Part shown: in pieces, positions 22,571 through 35,270 of the stretch | Layout of the letters: every line of letters begins with the position of its first letter | Position numbering within the stretch: position 1 is the stretch's first letter | Program-made: the position numbers and the translations under genes | Notes under the pieces: generated by a model | What the model saw: the letters and a program-made list of their open reading frames with translations, nothing else | What the model was told of the DNA's origin: nothing | Databases searched by the model: none | Assembly: GCA_025024175.1 (NCBI GenBank) | Contig: QCXZ01000003.1 | Coordinates: forward strand, 2,728,001 to 2,792,000 | DNA from: Rhyzopertha dominica | Lineage: Eukaryota; Arthropoda; Insecta; Coleoptera; Bostrichidae | DNA length: 64,000 nucleotides | Reading direction: 5' to 3'

Positions 22571-22883
22571 TGTTAAATAAGATACCAATACATTTTATTG
22601 TACTTCGGATTCAAGAATGTACAAATAAATAAATGATTTGTGCAACTAAATGTTAAAATTGGAGAAATCCAAATCAAATTTGCCTATTTTTTTAATGTGA
22701 TCTATCTTTTAAAAAATTTAATCTAATACCTATTAGGTACATAAAAGTAAGTAAAAAATTGTATGTTAATGCTGGTTTTTATATAAATAAATGTTTATAT
22801 TCATACTCATAAATAAAACAAAAATATTACATTTTTTTTAATGAACGGCTAATGTGCCAAGGCAAATACACGTTTTATGTATA
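22571..22883. other. 3' UTR of the kinase gene and spacer
   Basis: AATAAA hexamers begin about 55 bp after the stop (near 22624-22633), a plausible poly(A) signal. The rest is AT-rich. Confidence 0.55.
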
Positions 22884-22956
22884 GCCCCTGTGGCCTAATG
22901 GATAAGGCATCGGCCTCCTAAGCCGGGGACTGTGGGTTCGAGTCCCACCAGGGGTA
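22884..22956 (+). tRNA. tRNA-Arg (anticodon CCT)
   Basis: A 73-nt cloverleaf. Acceptor stem GCCCCTG pairs with CAGGGGT (one G-T pair). The D arm is GCCTAATGGATAAGGC. The anticodon loop CTCCTAA carries CCT, reading AGG. The T arm is GTGGG-TTCGAGT-CCCAC and the discriminator base is A. There is no intron and no encoded CCA. Internal A and B boxes are present. Confidence 0.95.
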
Positions 22957-22966
22957 CAGCGTGAAC

Positions 22967-22972
22967 TTTTTT
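22967..22972 (+). terminator. RNA polymerase III terminator
   Basis: A T6 run 10 nt past the tRNA 3' end. Confidence 0.8.
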
Positions 22973-24327
22973 ATTTCTTATTTGTAGATTATTACGCATA
23001 AATACATTATTTATTGAGTTATTGTATACGTTTGTTTAACTTACATAAACTGCTTTAGAAATTACATTGTTAAAATTGTTATTTACTAGTTAAACAGTTT
23101 TCACAGAGTACCAGACCTACCAACATCAACTGTAAATTCTTTGATCCTTAATATACTTACTTTATTAGATCTTTCTGAATCTCGATTAAAATTAAAATCA
23201 TCAAGGCTACCGTAAACCCGACTAAACTTGTATAAAACCAAACAGAATGTATTTTAAATTATGAGCTTGGTGGAGGATTATTATTTTCACTCAGATCATA
23301 CAACATCTTATTGGAAATATATAGATTTTTTTATGAAAAAAGTAAAGCATTAAAATATCGTTTGATTACCATGCAAATTGTCTAAGCTACCATATAATTC
23401 ATACAAGAGAGTTTGAAAAATGTGAGTGAAATATATGCCACACAAGTTTTAAGCTAAACAGTGGCAGCATATATGGAAACATATATTGCTCTAAATGCTT
23501 TACCCAGAAAATAATTTATTTCTGAATTTGATAAATTATCTAACCTGATAATAAATGCGTCAAAATACGATTACTCGAAAAAGCTTCAGAAGCCATTTAA
23601 ACAGAAACCTGACCAATAGTTTCTAAATGAGACTTTAAACAACAAACATTTTTCACACTGAAAATATGAATTGCTCTAAAGACTTTTACAATACTTATAG
23701 GTAAGTAATTTGCATTTATACTGATTCAAAGTTAGATAAAATCAACATATTCCTTCACAAATCATAAACTTGCCTAGTACAATTTTTAGAGGATTTTTCT
23801 TTAGTATTTTCGGTATTTCTTCTTAATATTTTCCAAGCTTAGTACAGACTTCTTGGTATTTTCATATTTCATAGCAGCGGTAGAATATGTCTATGACACC
23901 AATGGTACCATCTTAATTTTGTTATTATGTGGTTAGAATGTCTCTTGACCTTGACACAATAGAATTAGGATAGAATAGAATGGACTAAAATTTGGAGGAA
24001 TTGTGTTCAAATCTAGGGGCAACTTAGATCGAGTTAGGGGAAATCTGTATTCAGAGGTTGACAGCACTGTTTCCCTCCCCACTGATAAATTTGCAAATAA
24101 TCTGTCGCCATCTGGTGCCACCATTGAGCATGACGTTCATGAACACGGCAACAACAGCAACTAGCAACTGACAAACACGTGTGACAGTTTGACAATCACA
24201 TTAACCTCACTTTTCGAATTGTTATGTTATTTATAACACAGGCTAGCATTATTGAATTATTTTTGTAACATAATTTTATATTAAGCATACACACACTGTA
24301 CACATTTTAAAACAGCATAAAGCAAAA
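22973..24327. other. Intergenic, tRNA to mRpL23
   Basis: AT-rich, no coding signal on either strand. The right-hand 200 bp, less AT-rich, probably hold the mRpL23 promoter; the 5' UTR ends in CAGCATAAAGCAAAAATG. Confidence 0.5.
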
Positions 24328-24783
24328 ATGTCCACCAGGTTCTACAGGCTGTACCAAAGGGGTGGTCCCCAAAGAAGGGTGTACCTATCCGATTTCTGGA
24401 TGAAGCTAGTCAGACCTACTCATGAGCAACCACCAGACATTGTACAGTTTGCTTGTTCGATGGAAATGTCGAAGCAAGACGTTAAAAGTTACCTCGAGAA
24501 AATCTACAACATCGATGTGGTAAAAGTCAACCTGAGGATCGCTATGGGAAAGACACACAGGAATGTGAAGGGGTATGTTGTAAAGGACGATGACACAAAA
24601 TATGCATACATTACGCTACCGAGAGGGCAGACCTTTAAATTTCCTGACCTGTACACTTCTGATGCTATGAAATCTGTAGAAGAGGACGAAAAACGGGCTG
24701 CTGACGAACTACAAAAGAAAACTGATGAATTGTCAAGGAAAAATAAAGATCGACCTGGCTTGCCGGGATGGTTTTCAGTTTAG
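24328..24783 (+). CDS. mRpL23: Mitochondrial large ribosomal subunit protein uL23m
   Basis: A single-exon frame of 151 residues. L23 binds 23S-type rRNA near the polypeptide exit tunnel. The sequence has the uL23m pattern: MSTRFYRLYQRGGPQRRVYL at the N-terminus, the beta/alpha core (SDFWMKLVRP, VKSYLEKIYNIDVVKVNLRI) and the basic loop MGKTHRNVKGY followed by DTKYAYITLPRGQTFKFPD. The tail is a charged helix ending in LPGWFSV. The length is normal for insects. The ATG is preceded by a purine-rich AGCAAAA. DDX1 follows on the same strand 585 bp downstream. Confidence 0.93.
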   Translation: MSTRFYRLYQRGGPQRRVYLSDFWMKLVRPTHEQPPDIVQFACSMEMSKQDVKSYLEKIYNIDVVKVNLRIAMGKTHRNVKGYVVKDDDTKYAYITLPRGQTFKFPDLYTSDAMKSVEEDEKRAADELQKKTDELSRKNKDRPGLPGWFSV

Positions 24784-25368
24784 TAGGATTAGCAAATGTA
24801 GTACTTTTTGTTATGTAAATTTGTTGAGCTCAAGAATACATTGTTCTCATTATAGCATGCCTTTGTCTTAATGAAACTAGATATTTATGTAACTTTTAAA
24901 ATATTTCAAGTTCACAAAGTCAAACTTATTCACTTTTCACTTTATTAACAACAGGGCAAAGCGCTTTCAACTGATAACAGTCGTCATTAGCGCCTAAGAC
25001 AACGAAGAGTCACAAAAGAATTTATATTAAAGGTGACATTGTCTAATTGGAAATAAACAGTCTTGACTTCAAACAAAAAGTAGCCTGCAAGCCAGCAAAA
25101 AAAAATTTAGAATAGGGCTACTAAAATTACAAAAATCGTCGACCTCTACGTTTATGGTCAAATTGGCAACATAACACAGTTGAGTCGAGGGTAAATGTCA
25201 ATACTNTCAATGTCATTTTGAATGTTTATATTCGATTCGATGTTGACAATTGCACAAAACAGACTGTTACCGGTATAAAAAGGCAAAAGATCAAAAGAAA
25301 GTGAACGTATATCTTCTTAATTTTATTCTAACATAGCTGGCTTCAGAATAACTCATTAGGCAATAAAA
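24784..25368. other. mRpL23 3' flank and Ddx1 upstream region
   Basis: No gene seen. Contains one N at 25206. No canonical AATAAA close to the mRpL23 stop was noticed. The Ddx1 promoter is presumably in the right half. Confidence 0.5.
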
Positions 25369-28300
25369 ATGACCGCATTTGAAGGTAGCTTGTTGAAAAT
25401 ACTTTTTAGGTTAGTTATAAACAATTTTTATTCTAGAATTCGGTGTCCTTCNAGAGATTGCAAAGGCTATAGACGAATTAGACTGGACGTAAGATTTAAG
25501 CTTATGGAATTCTTCGTTAACTAATAATTTACTTCCAGCTTACCAACCGATATTCAAGCTGAAGGAATACCTCTCGTACTTGGTGGTGGCGATGTTCTTA
25601 TGGCAGCGGAAACCGGAAGCGGTAAAACTGCTGCATTTTGCCTTCCCATTATACAGATCGTGTGGGAAACGCTCAAAGATTTGGAGTCTGGGAAAGCATC
25701 GAAAGCACAGGCAAACACATGTAGATAATTTTAGTTTTCGAAACGTACACCTTGTTTAAGCAAATGTTCCGTTTAAATTATAGCACCTCCTTGGACAATG
25801 TCAACTTTAGATCGAGGAAGTGCAGTTGCTGTCACACCCGATGGTTTGAGGGTACAATCCCGAGAACAAAAAGAATGGCACGGTACCAGATGTACCAGGG
25901 GTGTACGTACTGGAAAATGGGGTTTCGAGGCTACCGTTACAGATGAAGGTCTATGCAGGGTTGGATGGTCGACTCTTGAAGCTAATTTGGATTTGGGAAC
26001 TGATAGGTATAATATATAATATATTATAAACCATGTGGATTGACCAATGGTATCAATCAATATACTTGCACTAATGTAATAGATTTCTCAGTAAATTATT
26101 TTAAAATAACTGCTAACTTGCCTAATTGCCTTAATATACAAACTTGCATACTTTTTGAACAGATTTGGATTTGGCTTTGGAGGCACAGGCAAAAAATCTA
26201 ATAACCGTCAGTTCGACAACTATGGGGAAGCTTTTGGGAAAAGTGACGTAATAACATGTCTAATTGATTTGGACAATGGTATTGTTAAGTTTCACAAAAA
26301 CGGTGTTGATTTAGGCACAGCATTTACAATGAATAAGCAGTTACTGGGTAATGCATTTTTCCCAGCTGTAGTACTGAAGGTGTGTGAATTTCGTTTTTTT
26401 CAGTATAAAACATATTGACCTGTATTATTTTAGAATGCTGAAATGTCATTTAATTTTGGTGATAAACCATTTAAATACAGTTTACCAGAAGGCTTCGCTC
26501 CGATAAATACAGTACCGAAAGATAAAATCGTTATGAATACAAATGGACAGGCTGCAAGTACAGGACCTGTCAAACCACCAAACAATGCACCTCAGGCTAT
26601 TATAATTGAGGTAAGATCAAGTATCTTCGGAACTAGATTCTTCACAATATAAAATTGTTTAGCCATCAAGAGAATTAGCAGAACAGACTTGTGATCAAAT
26701 ACGTAAGTTCAAGAAATATATTGATAATCCAAAAGTCAGAGAGCTCTTGGTTATTGGTGGTGTTAACATCAAGGAACAAATTAACACCCTGCAAAATGTT
26801 GGTGTTGATATAGTAGTTGGTACACCAGGAAGATTAGAAGATTTAATACAAGGAGGTGGGTTTTGTATGAATTTTTTCCACTTAACATATAAAACAATAT
26901 TTTTTAGGCTATTTATCATTATCTAGCTGTAGATTCTTCGTGTTGGATGAAGCTGATGGATTGTTGAAACAGGGATATAATGATTTGATTGAGCGACTTC
27001 ATCGTCAGATGCCCAAAATTAATTCTGATGGTAACAGGTTGCAAATGATAGTCTGTAGTGCTACGCTGCACGCCTTTGAAGTAAAGAAGATGGCTGTAAG
27101 TTTCTGTAATTTTTTTTGCATAGCCTTTAGTAAGTATAATATTCATGAATTTTTTAATTTTTATATGAGATTAAGAATTAGCGCAAACCATATTTCAAAA
27201 TGAAATAGAATTGACAATATACAATATTTTTAAGGAAAAACTAATGCATTTTCCAACATGGGTCGACCTAAAAGGGGAAGATGCCGTCCCAGAAACAGTT
27301 CACCATGTCGTCGTTATGGTAGACCCCCAAAAGGACAAGAGCTGGCAAAACCTGAGACGTCACATAATGACAGACGGCGTACACGCCCAAGACCGCGTCG
27401 GTCCTGGTAATAACAGTCCGGAAACTCTGAGCGAGGCCGTCAAAATGCTCAAAGGGGAATACTGCGTGAGAGCGATCGATGTCCATAACATGGATCGTGC
27501 CATCATCTTTTGTCGCACCAAACTCGACTGTGACAACCTGGAGAAATACCTGAAGCAACTGGACAAGAGAAAATACTCTTGCGTTTGTTTGCACGGGGAC
27601 CGAAAACCGAACGAACGGAAGGCGAATTTGGAAGCTTTCAAAAGGTCCGAGGTGAAGTTCTTGATTTGTACGGATGTCGCAGCTAGAGGTTTGGACGTGA
27701 CTGGTTTACCATTCAGTAAGTTTGTAGATAGAGGGTATACCCCACCGTTTTTTTTATTGAGACTTAGGGGATTTTTTTGGTGCCACATGAAAATCTCAGA
27801 CAGTTTCCAAGTTTTTCAAAAAAACTTTTTTTCTACGTTATTATTTTTTGATAGTAGAATTGAAAATTAGTGAATCACATTTTTTCTTTTAATTCTTACA
27901 AGTAGAAGGCTTGAATGAATATTTTTTTATGATTTCCAGATAAACAGCTGATTTTTAGCAAGTAAAATAAAATTTAAATCTTTTTTTGAACACCTTTTTG
28001 AAAAATGTCAGTCGCCAAAAATTTTAGATAATTTCCTTTACACTTATACTTTATACCAAAATGATCCCCCAGGATTTCCCATATTGTATATCCTTTGCTC
28101 CTGATGGTTTTGTAATGGTATGTTTCAGTGATCAATGTTACTTTACCTGATGAGAAATCGAACTATGTGCATAGGATTGGACGTGTTGGTAGAGCTGAAA
28201 GAATGGGTTTGGCCATTAGTTTGGTTAGCTCGGTTCCGGAAAAGGTAAGACAACGTCGAGTGTTCAAATTTCTTACTTAGTTCGAAACGTTACATTGATT

Positions 28301-29183
28301 TATCGGTGGTAGACAAATTCATGCTTGCCCATTTTCTATTTAACTTGAGATACGGTTCTGGAAAAAAAATGTCCTAAGAAAACATTATTTCAGAAACTTA
28401 TTAAATATTATTCCATTTTTTGGAGTTCTATATGCCTCCATTAATGTAATTTTTGTTTGATTTTTGGTACTTATTATCAAATCTCTTGATTCACTTAAAA
28501 CCTGAAACCATATACATGAAGAATATCATGTTTAAGTTAAAGTTAATATAAACAATGGTTAGTGACTGGATTTCATTTTAAAGATATTTAATGTTTAATA
28601 ATGCAAATTTGTTGTAAAATATATACATTCTTGAACAACTTTGGCCTCAGTATTATAATACAATTTAACTCTTTATTATACATCCTTAGAATGTTGTTTT
28701 GCAAGCTGTCACTAATCCTTGGAAATTCGTTTGAATATTTATCCTTAATGTCTCAAAACTTTTCCAAGGTTTGGTATCACGGAGAATGGTGTAAAACAAG
28801 AGGAAGAAACTGCTGGAATACGAATCTCACAGATGTCAAAGGTTGCTGCATCTGGTATAACGAACCTCAGGTAAAAAATTATTTTCTTCACTTGCTTTTC
28901 TGTACTGTGCATTAATCTTTAAAACTGTATCACCTTTCAGTACTTGGCTGATATTGAAGAACATCTCAATGTTACTATACAACAAATCGAACCTGACATG
29001 CAGGTTCCTTCTGATGAATTTGATGGGAAGGTGGTATATGGCCAAAAGAGACAGCAGACTGGCTCGAACTATGTTAACCACACTGCGCAAATGGCACCTG
29101 TGGTTATGCAGTTGACCAGATTGGAGAGTGAAGCGCAAATGCTCTATTTGAAAAGACACCTCGGCAAGTTGGCTAGAACTTGA
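25369..29183 (+). CDS. Ddx1: ATP-dependent RNA helicase DDX1
   Basis: DEAD-box helicase of RNA 3' processing and the tRNA-ligase complex. Twelve exons: 25369-25384, 25437-25488, 25539-25720, 25784-26006, 26163-26379, 26434-26610, 26663-26855, 26908-27095, 27235-27715, 28129-28244, 28769-28870, 28941-29183. They total 729 residues, close to the usual 740. The diagnostic feature is a SPRY domain ([32 protein letters not shown]) inserted between motif I ([12 protein letters not shown]) and motif Ia (PSRELAEQ). Also present are TPGRL, DEAD (VLDEADGLL), SATLH, the [11 protein letters not shown] segment and HRIGRVGR. All catalytic motifs are intact. An N at 25452 affects codon 11. The 16-nt first coding exon was chosen because its ATG joins in phase to the conserved [17 protein letters not shown] N-terminus. 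Confidence 0.95.
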
Positions 29184-29748
29184 AGGAATTCTTTGTTCAG
29201 ACTCATATTTAAGTAAAGCTGCTTTAAAATAATAATGATTTTTGAAATGTGGAATTGGTGTTTTTATTTTACTGTAGTAAGTATTTAAAAGTCCTAGACT
29301 TAATTTATTTTCCTATTCCAGAAATATTAAAATAATGTGTATACCAGTGTTTGAGCACTATGCAGTATCTACTATAAACTTTTCTTTATTTGTTATGAAG
29401 AATTGATTTTTTAAGTATCAATTATTTCAGAAGCCACATTCCATCATTACTGGAGAAGCTTAATATGAGGAATGAAAGACAGCAGTGTCATACCAACTTT
29501 ATTGCATCTCATAAATCTCATAGGATAATGCCATGAAAGTCACAATGAAGTTCTCTTGTTTGTCAGTAAATAGTTTTTTGCAAGTTTGCAATATTATTTT
29601 AAATTGCCTTTTATTTCTGCTTAGCAAAAAACATTCAGTTACTTTTTGTCTAATTTAGTAAATGTAAGCATAAGTTAAACTCTATTTCATCTAAAAAAAT
29701 GGCCTACATTTATAAATGGTTTTAGATGAATTAGTATGCGCTTATTTT
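29184..29748. other. Spacer between Ddx1 and the protease homologue
   Basis: AT-rich convergent intergenic sequence holding the two 3' UTRs. The Ddx1 side has AATAAT-type hexamers about 45 bp after the stop. Nothing else is seen. Confidence 0.5.
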
Positions 29749-30924
29749 TTATTTACAAAATATGAGATACATTAAGAACACGCCACACACCATGACATTT
29801 CTCTTTACGCTTATGTTTATTACGCCCGTGTCTTCTTTAGGATCCGAATGTCTGCAAAGTATTAATGGCACATTTTCATACCACAATGCTGAATCTGTTC
29901 GATTGTCCAACCAGTTTTGAAAAGCATCCACCTTGAGGAATAACGCTGTGTGCACATCCGAACACTCAAATGTTTGTAACATAATCGCGATAATTTTTTT
30001 CCTACACAATAATCCACTACCTATTTCTCCTACACAAGTGCCGTTTGTATTGCTGATTAAAGATGAATTTTTCGTTAACGTGCAGGTGTTGTTAAAATTT
30101 ACCTCGATCATGTTTCCAATGTAACTTTCATTACATTCCTGCAATCTGCTGATCTTAACGTTAATTTTCCGCAACTTGTTCGATTCATGTTTTTCAACAA
30201 ATGCAACCATGGTACACATATTAAACAATATTGCTGGGTCACATCCGTACCCCATTTCTGCGTAAGAATACAAAGCAATGTACTGTACGAATGCGTTCAG
30301 TGTAAATACTTTGTCAATGTGCAATAAAGCCAAGTTATTACTGTAAGGATCAGATGGTGTAAAGTTTTCATATGTGATCCACTTCCTGACATACCGCAGT
30401 TCACCATGAAGGTCATCTGTGTTGTCTATGCTAAACGAATCTTTCGTTGCCCTTCCTGAAAAATTTTGTATTACTTTTGGTCTAACGTGGTTCAGATATG
30501 AAAGGGAATTTCGCTGTTAATTTTTCAAACCTGCTTTTCCATCCAGTTTTTCTCCGGGCTCGGTGTCAATCTATATCAAGACATCTCTCCATCTGGTTAA
30601 ACCAATTGTAAAACCTTCAGCAACAAATTCCGATTCATATTGAACCACCTTGTCTTCTCGCGGCTAGTCACCTCCGATAAGGACATAATTCTGTCGTTTA
30701 GGGTCATAACAACTAACAGGGGTGATAGACCAGGTGAGGGCTATGTAAACAGACAGACAAACGTATGTGTGCAAGGAAGAATTGTCATCCTTAGCGAAAA
30801 GTGTTAAAACATAAGGAAACTCTGCATTTTCGTGGTCGTATTGGATCCACATCCAAACGTTGCGATGTGATAGAATCATTAGGCTGATTATAAAAAACTT
30901 TTGAAGCCCTCCTAAATGATGCAT
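29749..30924 (-). CDS. Serine protease homologue without catalytic triad (S1 family)
   Basis: A two-exon model (30672-30924 and 29749-30455) gives 319 residues. It begins MHHLGGLQKFF with a signal-peptide-like stretch, then a chymotrypsin-fold pattern: NAEFPYVLTLF, a His-loop equivalent ALTWSITPVSC, NNLALLHIDKVF in the Asp position and CVGEIGSGLLCRKKI in the Ser position. Relative to AAHC, DIALL and GDSGGP, the His, Asp and Ser are all replaced, so it should be non-proteolytic. The C-terminus is hydrophobic (VMVCGVFLMYLIF). A shorter intron (30456-30530) would retain two in-frame TAG codons (30664-30666 and 30571-30573), so either the longer intron is used or this is a pseudogene. Function unknown. 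Confidence 0.6.
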
Positions 30925-31472
30925 AATATGAACTGTAATTTGGCACTGACAACAGAAAACTAGATTGTCAGGTGTTGACAATAAAATAAGTGGCTCATTT
31001 ATTATAAAATTTTAACAGATAGGAGCACTATTATTAATCATTTCCATTTCATAAAAAAATAATGACAGGTCAAAAACTACACCTGATGAGCTGAAAATTT
31101 TTATTTTATTTATAAATTGAAATTCAAATGGCTAAAATGCATCCATTTCTCAAAATAGACTTGTTATAGTTATTATTAATATGCCAGAAACACAAACATA
31201 ATGAGCTGGTTTCTCTTCTATATTTTAAGCTAAAATCAACCCTGTTTTTGAAATCTAAACCCACAGAGATGATTTTAGCTTAAATTGGAGAAAAGAAACG
31301 GACCCATCAATTTTATTGTGTAGAAGACAGAAAACACATAAAATACAAAAAATTCATTTCATAAGGCTCTGTTTATGAAACTAGTTTTTAATATACTATT
31401 ATCAAAAATGTTAACACTAGAGTTCAATTGCAGTCTTTTATTTGTACAGTTTTCTATATACAGTGAGAAATT
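30925..31472. other. Spacer between the protease homologue and RNase H1
   Basis: No gene seen. An imperfect inverted repeat of about 29 bp per arm (31209-31237 against 31270-31299) may be a small MITE remnant. Confidence 0.5.
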
Positions 31473-32315
31473 CTAATTATTTTCATTTACACCACTTGAA
31501 ACTGTAGGCACATATTTTAGAGCTCCAGCAATAGCCAGCTTATTAGCTTCTTCATTACCTTTAATCCCAATATGTCCTTCTACATGTTCCTAAAATTAAT
31601 GTTTAAGTAAAGAAGCATATACTTGTTCTGGTCAAGACAAAATATCAAAGGTAACAGATATGAAAAGTCCACATTGTTATCTCTATAACAGTACCTACCC
31701 ATCTCACATCTTGCAACTTCTTTGCTGCATTATGTAATTTTATAAAATCGGATTTGTTTTTGACTTCTTTCCCTGTTGAATTTTTCCATTTACTACTTTT
31801 CCATGTCTCAATCCATTTTGTCATCGCATTTACAACAAACTGTGAGTCGGTCACAATTTTCACTCTTTCAACCTCATGCTTTTTTACAATCCGAAGTGCA
31901 GTCAAACAGGCCTGAATTTCAGCAGTATTGCTCGTAGGCCTACCTTTCACTGGTTTGGATACATTTCTGAAAACTGCTTTCATAAATAATTTCTATTCAA
32001 GCCACGCAAGACATTTTATAATTATCTGACTTACAATGCAAAATTATCTGCAAACCAAACACCTATGCCTGCCTTTGCATTGGGTTTTCCGTTATTTGAG
32101 CATGCACCGTCTGTGTAAACTACAACATAGTCATCTTCATCTTTAGGTAATTCAAAAGTTTTTGTTTTCATTTTCACATTTGTGTTCTTTTTAATACTTT
32201 CTTCTTTATCAATTGCTTTAATTTTAGTACCTGAACTGTAAATGAAGCTACATTTAGTACTTGCAAGTATTTTTATGTGCTTGTAATAGTATCTACCTGT
32301 TATGAAACGTGACAT
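31473..32315 (-). CDS. rnh1: Ribonuclease H1, probably mitochondrial
   Basis: Cleaves RNA in RNA:DNA hybrids. Three exons, 32035-32315, 31699-31966 and 31473-31589, total 221 residues. The catalytic domain shows VVVYTDGACSNNG (first Asp), SNTAEIQACL (Glu), IVTDSQFVVNAM (second Asp) and HVEGHIGIKGNEEANKLA. The fourth acidic position, normally EEAD, is Asn here. The first 35 residues are basic and lack acids (R3, R8, K12, K15, K21), like a mitochondrial presequence. No N-terminal hybrid-binding domain precedes the linker. The cellular-type NVSKPVKGRPTSNTAE segment separates it from retroelement RNase H. The ATG used is the first in the open frame; an unseen upstream exon cannot be excluded. Confidence 0.88.
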
Positions 32316-34031
32316 TAGTACTCAAAGTTTTAGGTTGTCTGAACACCATAAATGACAAAACCTTCGTCAGCTTCATAATAATTTTAAATATTTAATTCAT
32401 CTCTAGCAGTAAACAAAATCACGAAACTAACATTCCTTCTGTCTACTCTCGACTGTCAAAAAATAATTGCATTGTGTCAAGTTGACAAGTGACTTAACTA
32501 CAATTTTTTCAGATCCCAGAGTCCAGGGTTGCACTTAGTGACAACAGACCCATTGTTGATGGGAAATGCCGAAAATTTGTGCAGAAAAATAATTGTTTCC
32601 AATCTTTTATCAGGAATAAATTTTGTACAAAGATAACCTAACTTGATCTTCAGCATATGTCAACTTCTAAAATATCTGCAATAAAAATTTTTGTTAAGTA
32701 CTTGATAGTATATAGGGTGACCACCTTAAACCTAAACCCCCTTGTAAAATTAGGACATAAGTACTTATTTTTTAGCGATGATAATGATGATGGTAACAGC
32801 AGGTAGATAATAATATTTTACTAAGTAAACATGTATTAATAAATAGTAAGTATTATAATAAGATTAAAATCACTAACATGGTTTCAATTTTTGGAATATC
32901 AAAAGGGTTGCCAACAGAAACCTTTACGAGTTTATCAGACTGCAACTACATCTGTGTAAGTTAAATAGAAATGAAGCGATAGCAATAAACCAAAACAAAC
33001 CAATTTACTGTAAAGGCATTATTTCACACCTTTAAAGATTAGTGCTTGTCAGACTTAAAATAAAACAATAAACAACTGACATTTATTTGCTTGAAACCTG
33101 GACATGTAAGCGTGAAATCCTGACATATGAAAATTTGGAAGGACATATTCTTTAGTGAACTGGACAGCCAACGTTTACTTATCTGCCAATATTTTCAAGA
33201 AATTTTTGAAAGGTTGTGTTTTATCACATGTACCTCTATTTTTGCTCAGATTTTTTTGTCTCATTCTACAACTAGCTCATTATAGTTAATTACAAAACAC
33301 ATTTTTTATATTCGAATGAAATATAAAATATAGAACCGTACATCAAGACTATTCGTTAAGAAAATGGAGCACATGGACTAGATTATTTTTACAACACACT
33401 AATTTGAAAAGTTAGTATTACCACTAAGTAAAAGAATTCTTTATGTTCTAAGGTATTACGAAATTCGTTAGGAGTATCATATTATGATGTTATACTTATT
33501 TGTGACAATTTCTTTAAAATGTACAAATAGAAAATTCACATAAAGTTCCACAGCATTTTCACATTTTTTCAGTAATGTGAAGTAATAGAAGCTTTGCTAG
33601 AAATAAATGTTATTGGAGTTCAATAAATCTGTCTGACTTAATTGATAGGTATTTAAGCTGATTTAGCTACTGCAACAATTATATTACTATAATAAAAACA
33701 CAACACCGTTATCAGCTTTATTAATCACAAAACAGATTTTGTTCTCTTACAAAGATAAATAAACCATTACAATATATTTATAAATACTGAAATGCATAAA
33801 GAACTATTAAGTAGTAACATTATTACGTTGTAATATATTTTTTTACTTAACTTACTTTAAACATATAAATCCACAACCATGGCTACCAAAATACAAAACT
33901 AAATTTAAATAAACCACGATAAAAAGAACAATAAATAAATGTTAGATTCCCCAACTACTATTTGAATACAAATTAAAATAACGACATTATAGACCTACAT
34001 AATCATTGTCCTCAAGTTATTTAGTATACAA
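32316..34031. other. Intergenic, RNase H1 to the ankyrin gene
   Basis: AT-rich and without open frames of note. The left 200 bp should contain the RNase H1 promoter; the right end holds the 3' UTR of the ankyrin gene. Confidence 0.5.
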
Positions 34032-35270
34032 TTACGTCAGTAGCATACTAACAATATTAATGTAATCATTCTCTAATGCTAACATTAATGCTGTTTTGCC
34101 ATCATTGTCTTCAACATCCAGCTTAGCTCCATGATCAATTAATTTCTGCAAGACATCTGCATGGTTGGCTAATGCAGAAACATGCAAGGCCGTCTGACCA
34201 TTATTGTCCCTGGCTTCAGAATCAGCTTGATTTTTCAGTAAGAAGTCAACAACGTTGCTATGACCGTGTGCTGCTGCTAAAGTTAATGGAGTAGAGTTGT
34301 GATCAGTTCTAACATTTACTTCAGCTCCGTGTTCTATTAACTTCTGCGCTATATGTACGTGACCATGTAGTGCTGCTAAATGCAAATTCGAAAATCCCTC
34401 TGTGCTTTTTGTATTTATGTCAGCATGTCTTTCTAATAACATATCAACAATGTTACCATGCCCATGCTCGATTGCTAACATTAAAGGTGTTTTGCCGTCA
34501 TTGTCTGTAGTATCCAATTTAGCTCCATAGTCTATTAATTTCTGCAAGACATCTGCATGGTTGGCTAATGCAGAAACATGCAAACCTGTCTGACCATCAT
34601 TGTCCCTAGCTTCCAAATCAGCTTGACTTTTCACTAACAAGTCGACAAGGTCGCCATATCCATATTCTGCTGCCAAAGTTAATGGAGTAGAGTTGTGATC
34701 AGTTCTAACATTTACTTCAGCTCCGAGTTCTATTAACTTCTGTACTATATTTACGTGTCCATTTAGTGTGGCTAAATGTAAACCCAAAAGTCCCTGTGTG
34801 CTTTTTGCATTNATGTCAGCATGTCTTTCTAATAACATATCAACAATGTTACCATGCCCATACTCGATTGCTAACATTAAAGCTGTTTTGCCGTCATTGT
34901 CTTTAGCATCTAAGTTAGCTCCATAATCAATTAATTTCTGCAAGACATCTGCATGGTTGGCTAATGCAGAAACATGCAAACCTGTCTGACCATCATTGTC
35001 CCTAGCTTCCAAATCAGCTTCACTTTTCACTAACAAGTCCACAAGCTCGCCGTATCCATATTCTGCTGCTAAAGTTAGGGGAGTGGAATTGTGATCATTT
35101 CTGGCATTTACTTCAGCTTGGTGTTCGATCAGCCTGTGTGTAGCGTATACATCACCATTACGTGCAGCATAATGTAAAGATGTATAACCTTCTTTGTCCC
35201 TTATTCTTACGTCAGCTAGCTTAGCTAATAAAATGTCAATAACATTAGCATGACCTATCCAAACTGCAGC
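34032..35270 (-). repeat. 396-bp tandem units inside the ankyrin gene
   Basis: The same sequence anchor (AGTTAATGGA or AGTTAGGGGA on +) recurs at 34281, 34677 and 35073, exactly 396 bp (132 residues, four ankyrin repeats) apart. Neighbouring units are nearly identical, unlike the rest of the array. Confidence 0.85.

Noticed and set aside
23933..24124. 63-codon minus-strand frame upstream of mRpL23
   Set aside because: Low complexity, no homology recognised, and it overlaps the likely promoter region.
30664..30981. Separate 105-codon minus-strand protein
   Set aside because: It is the first exon of the serine protease homologue plus a short upstream extension, not an independent gene.
32157..32315. 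An alternative 61-bp intron in RNase H1 exon 1 (GTAGAT to TTTACAG)
   Set aside because: Removing it would throw the conserved VVVYTDGACSNNG segment out of frame.
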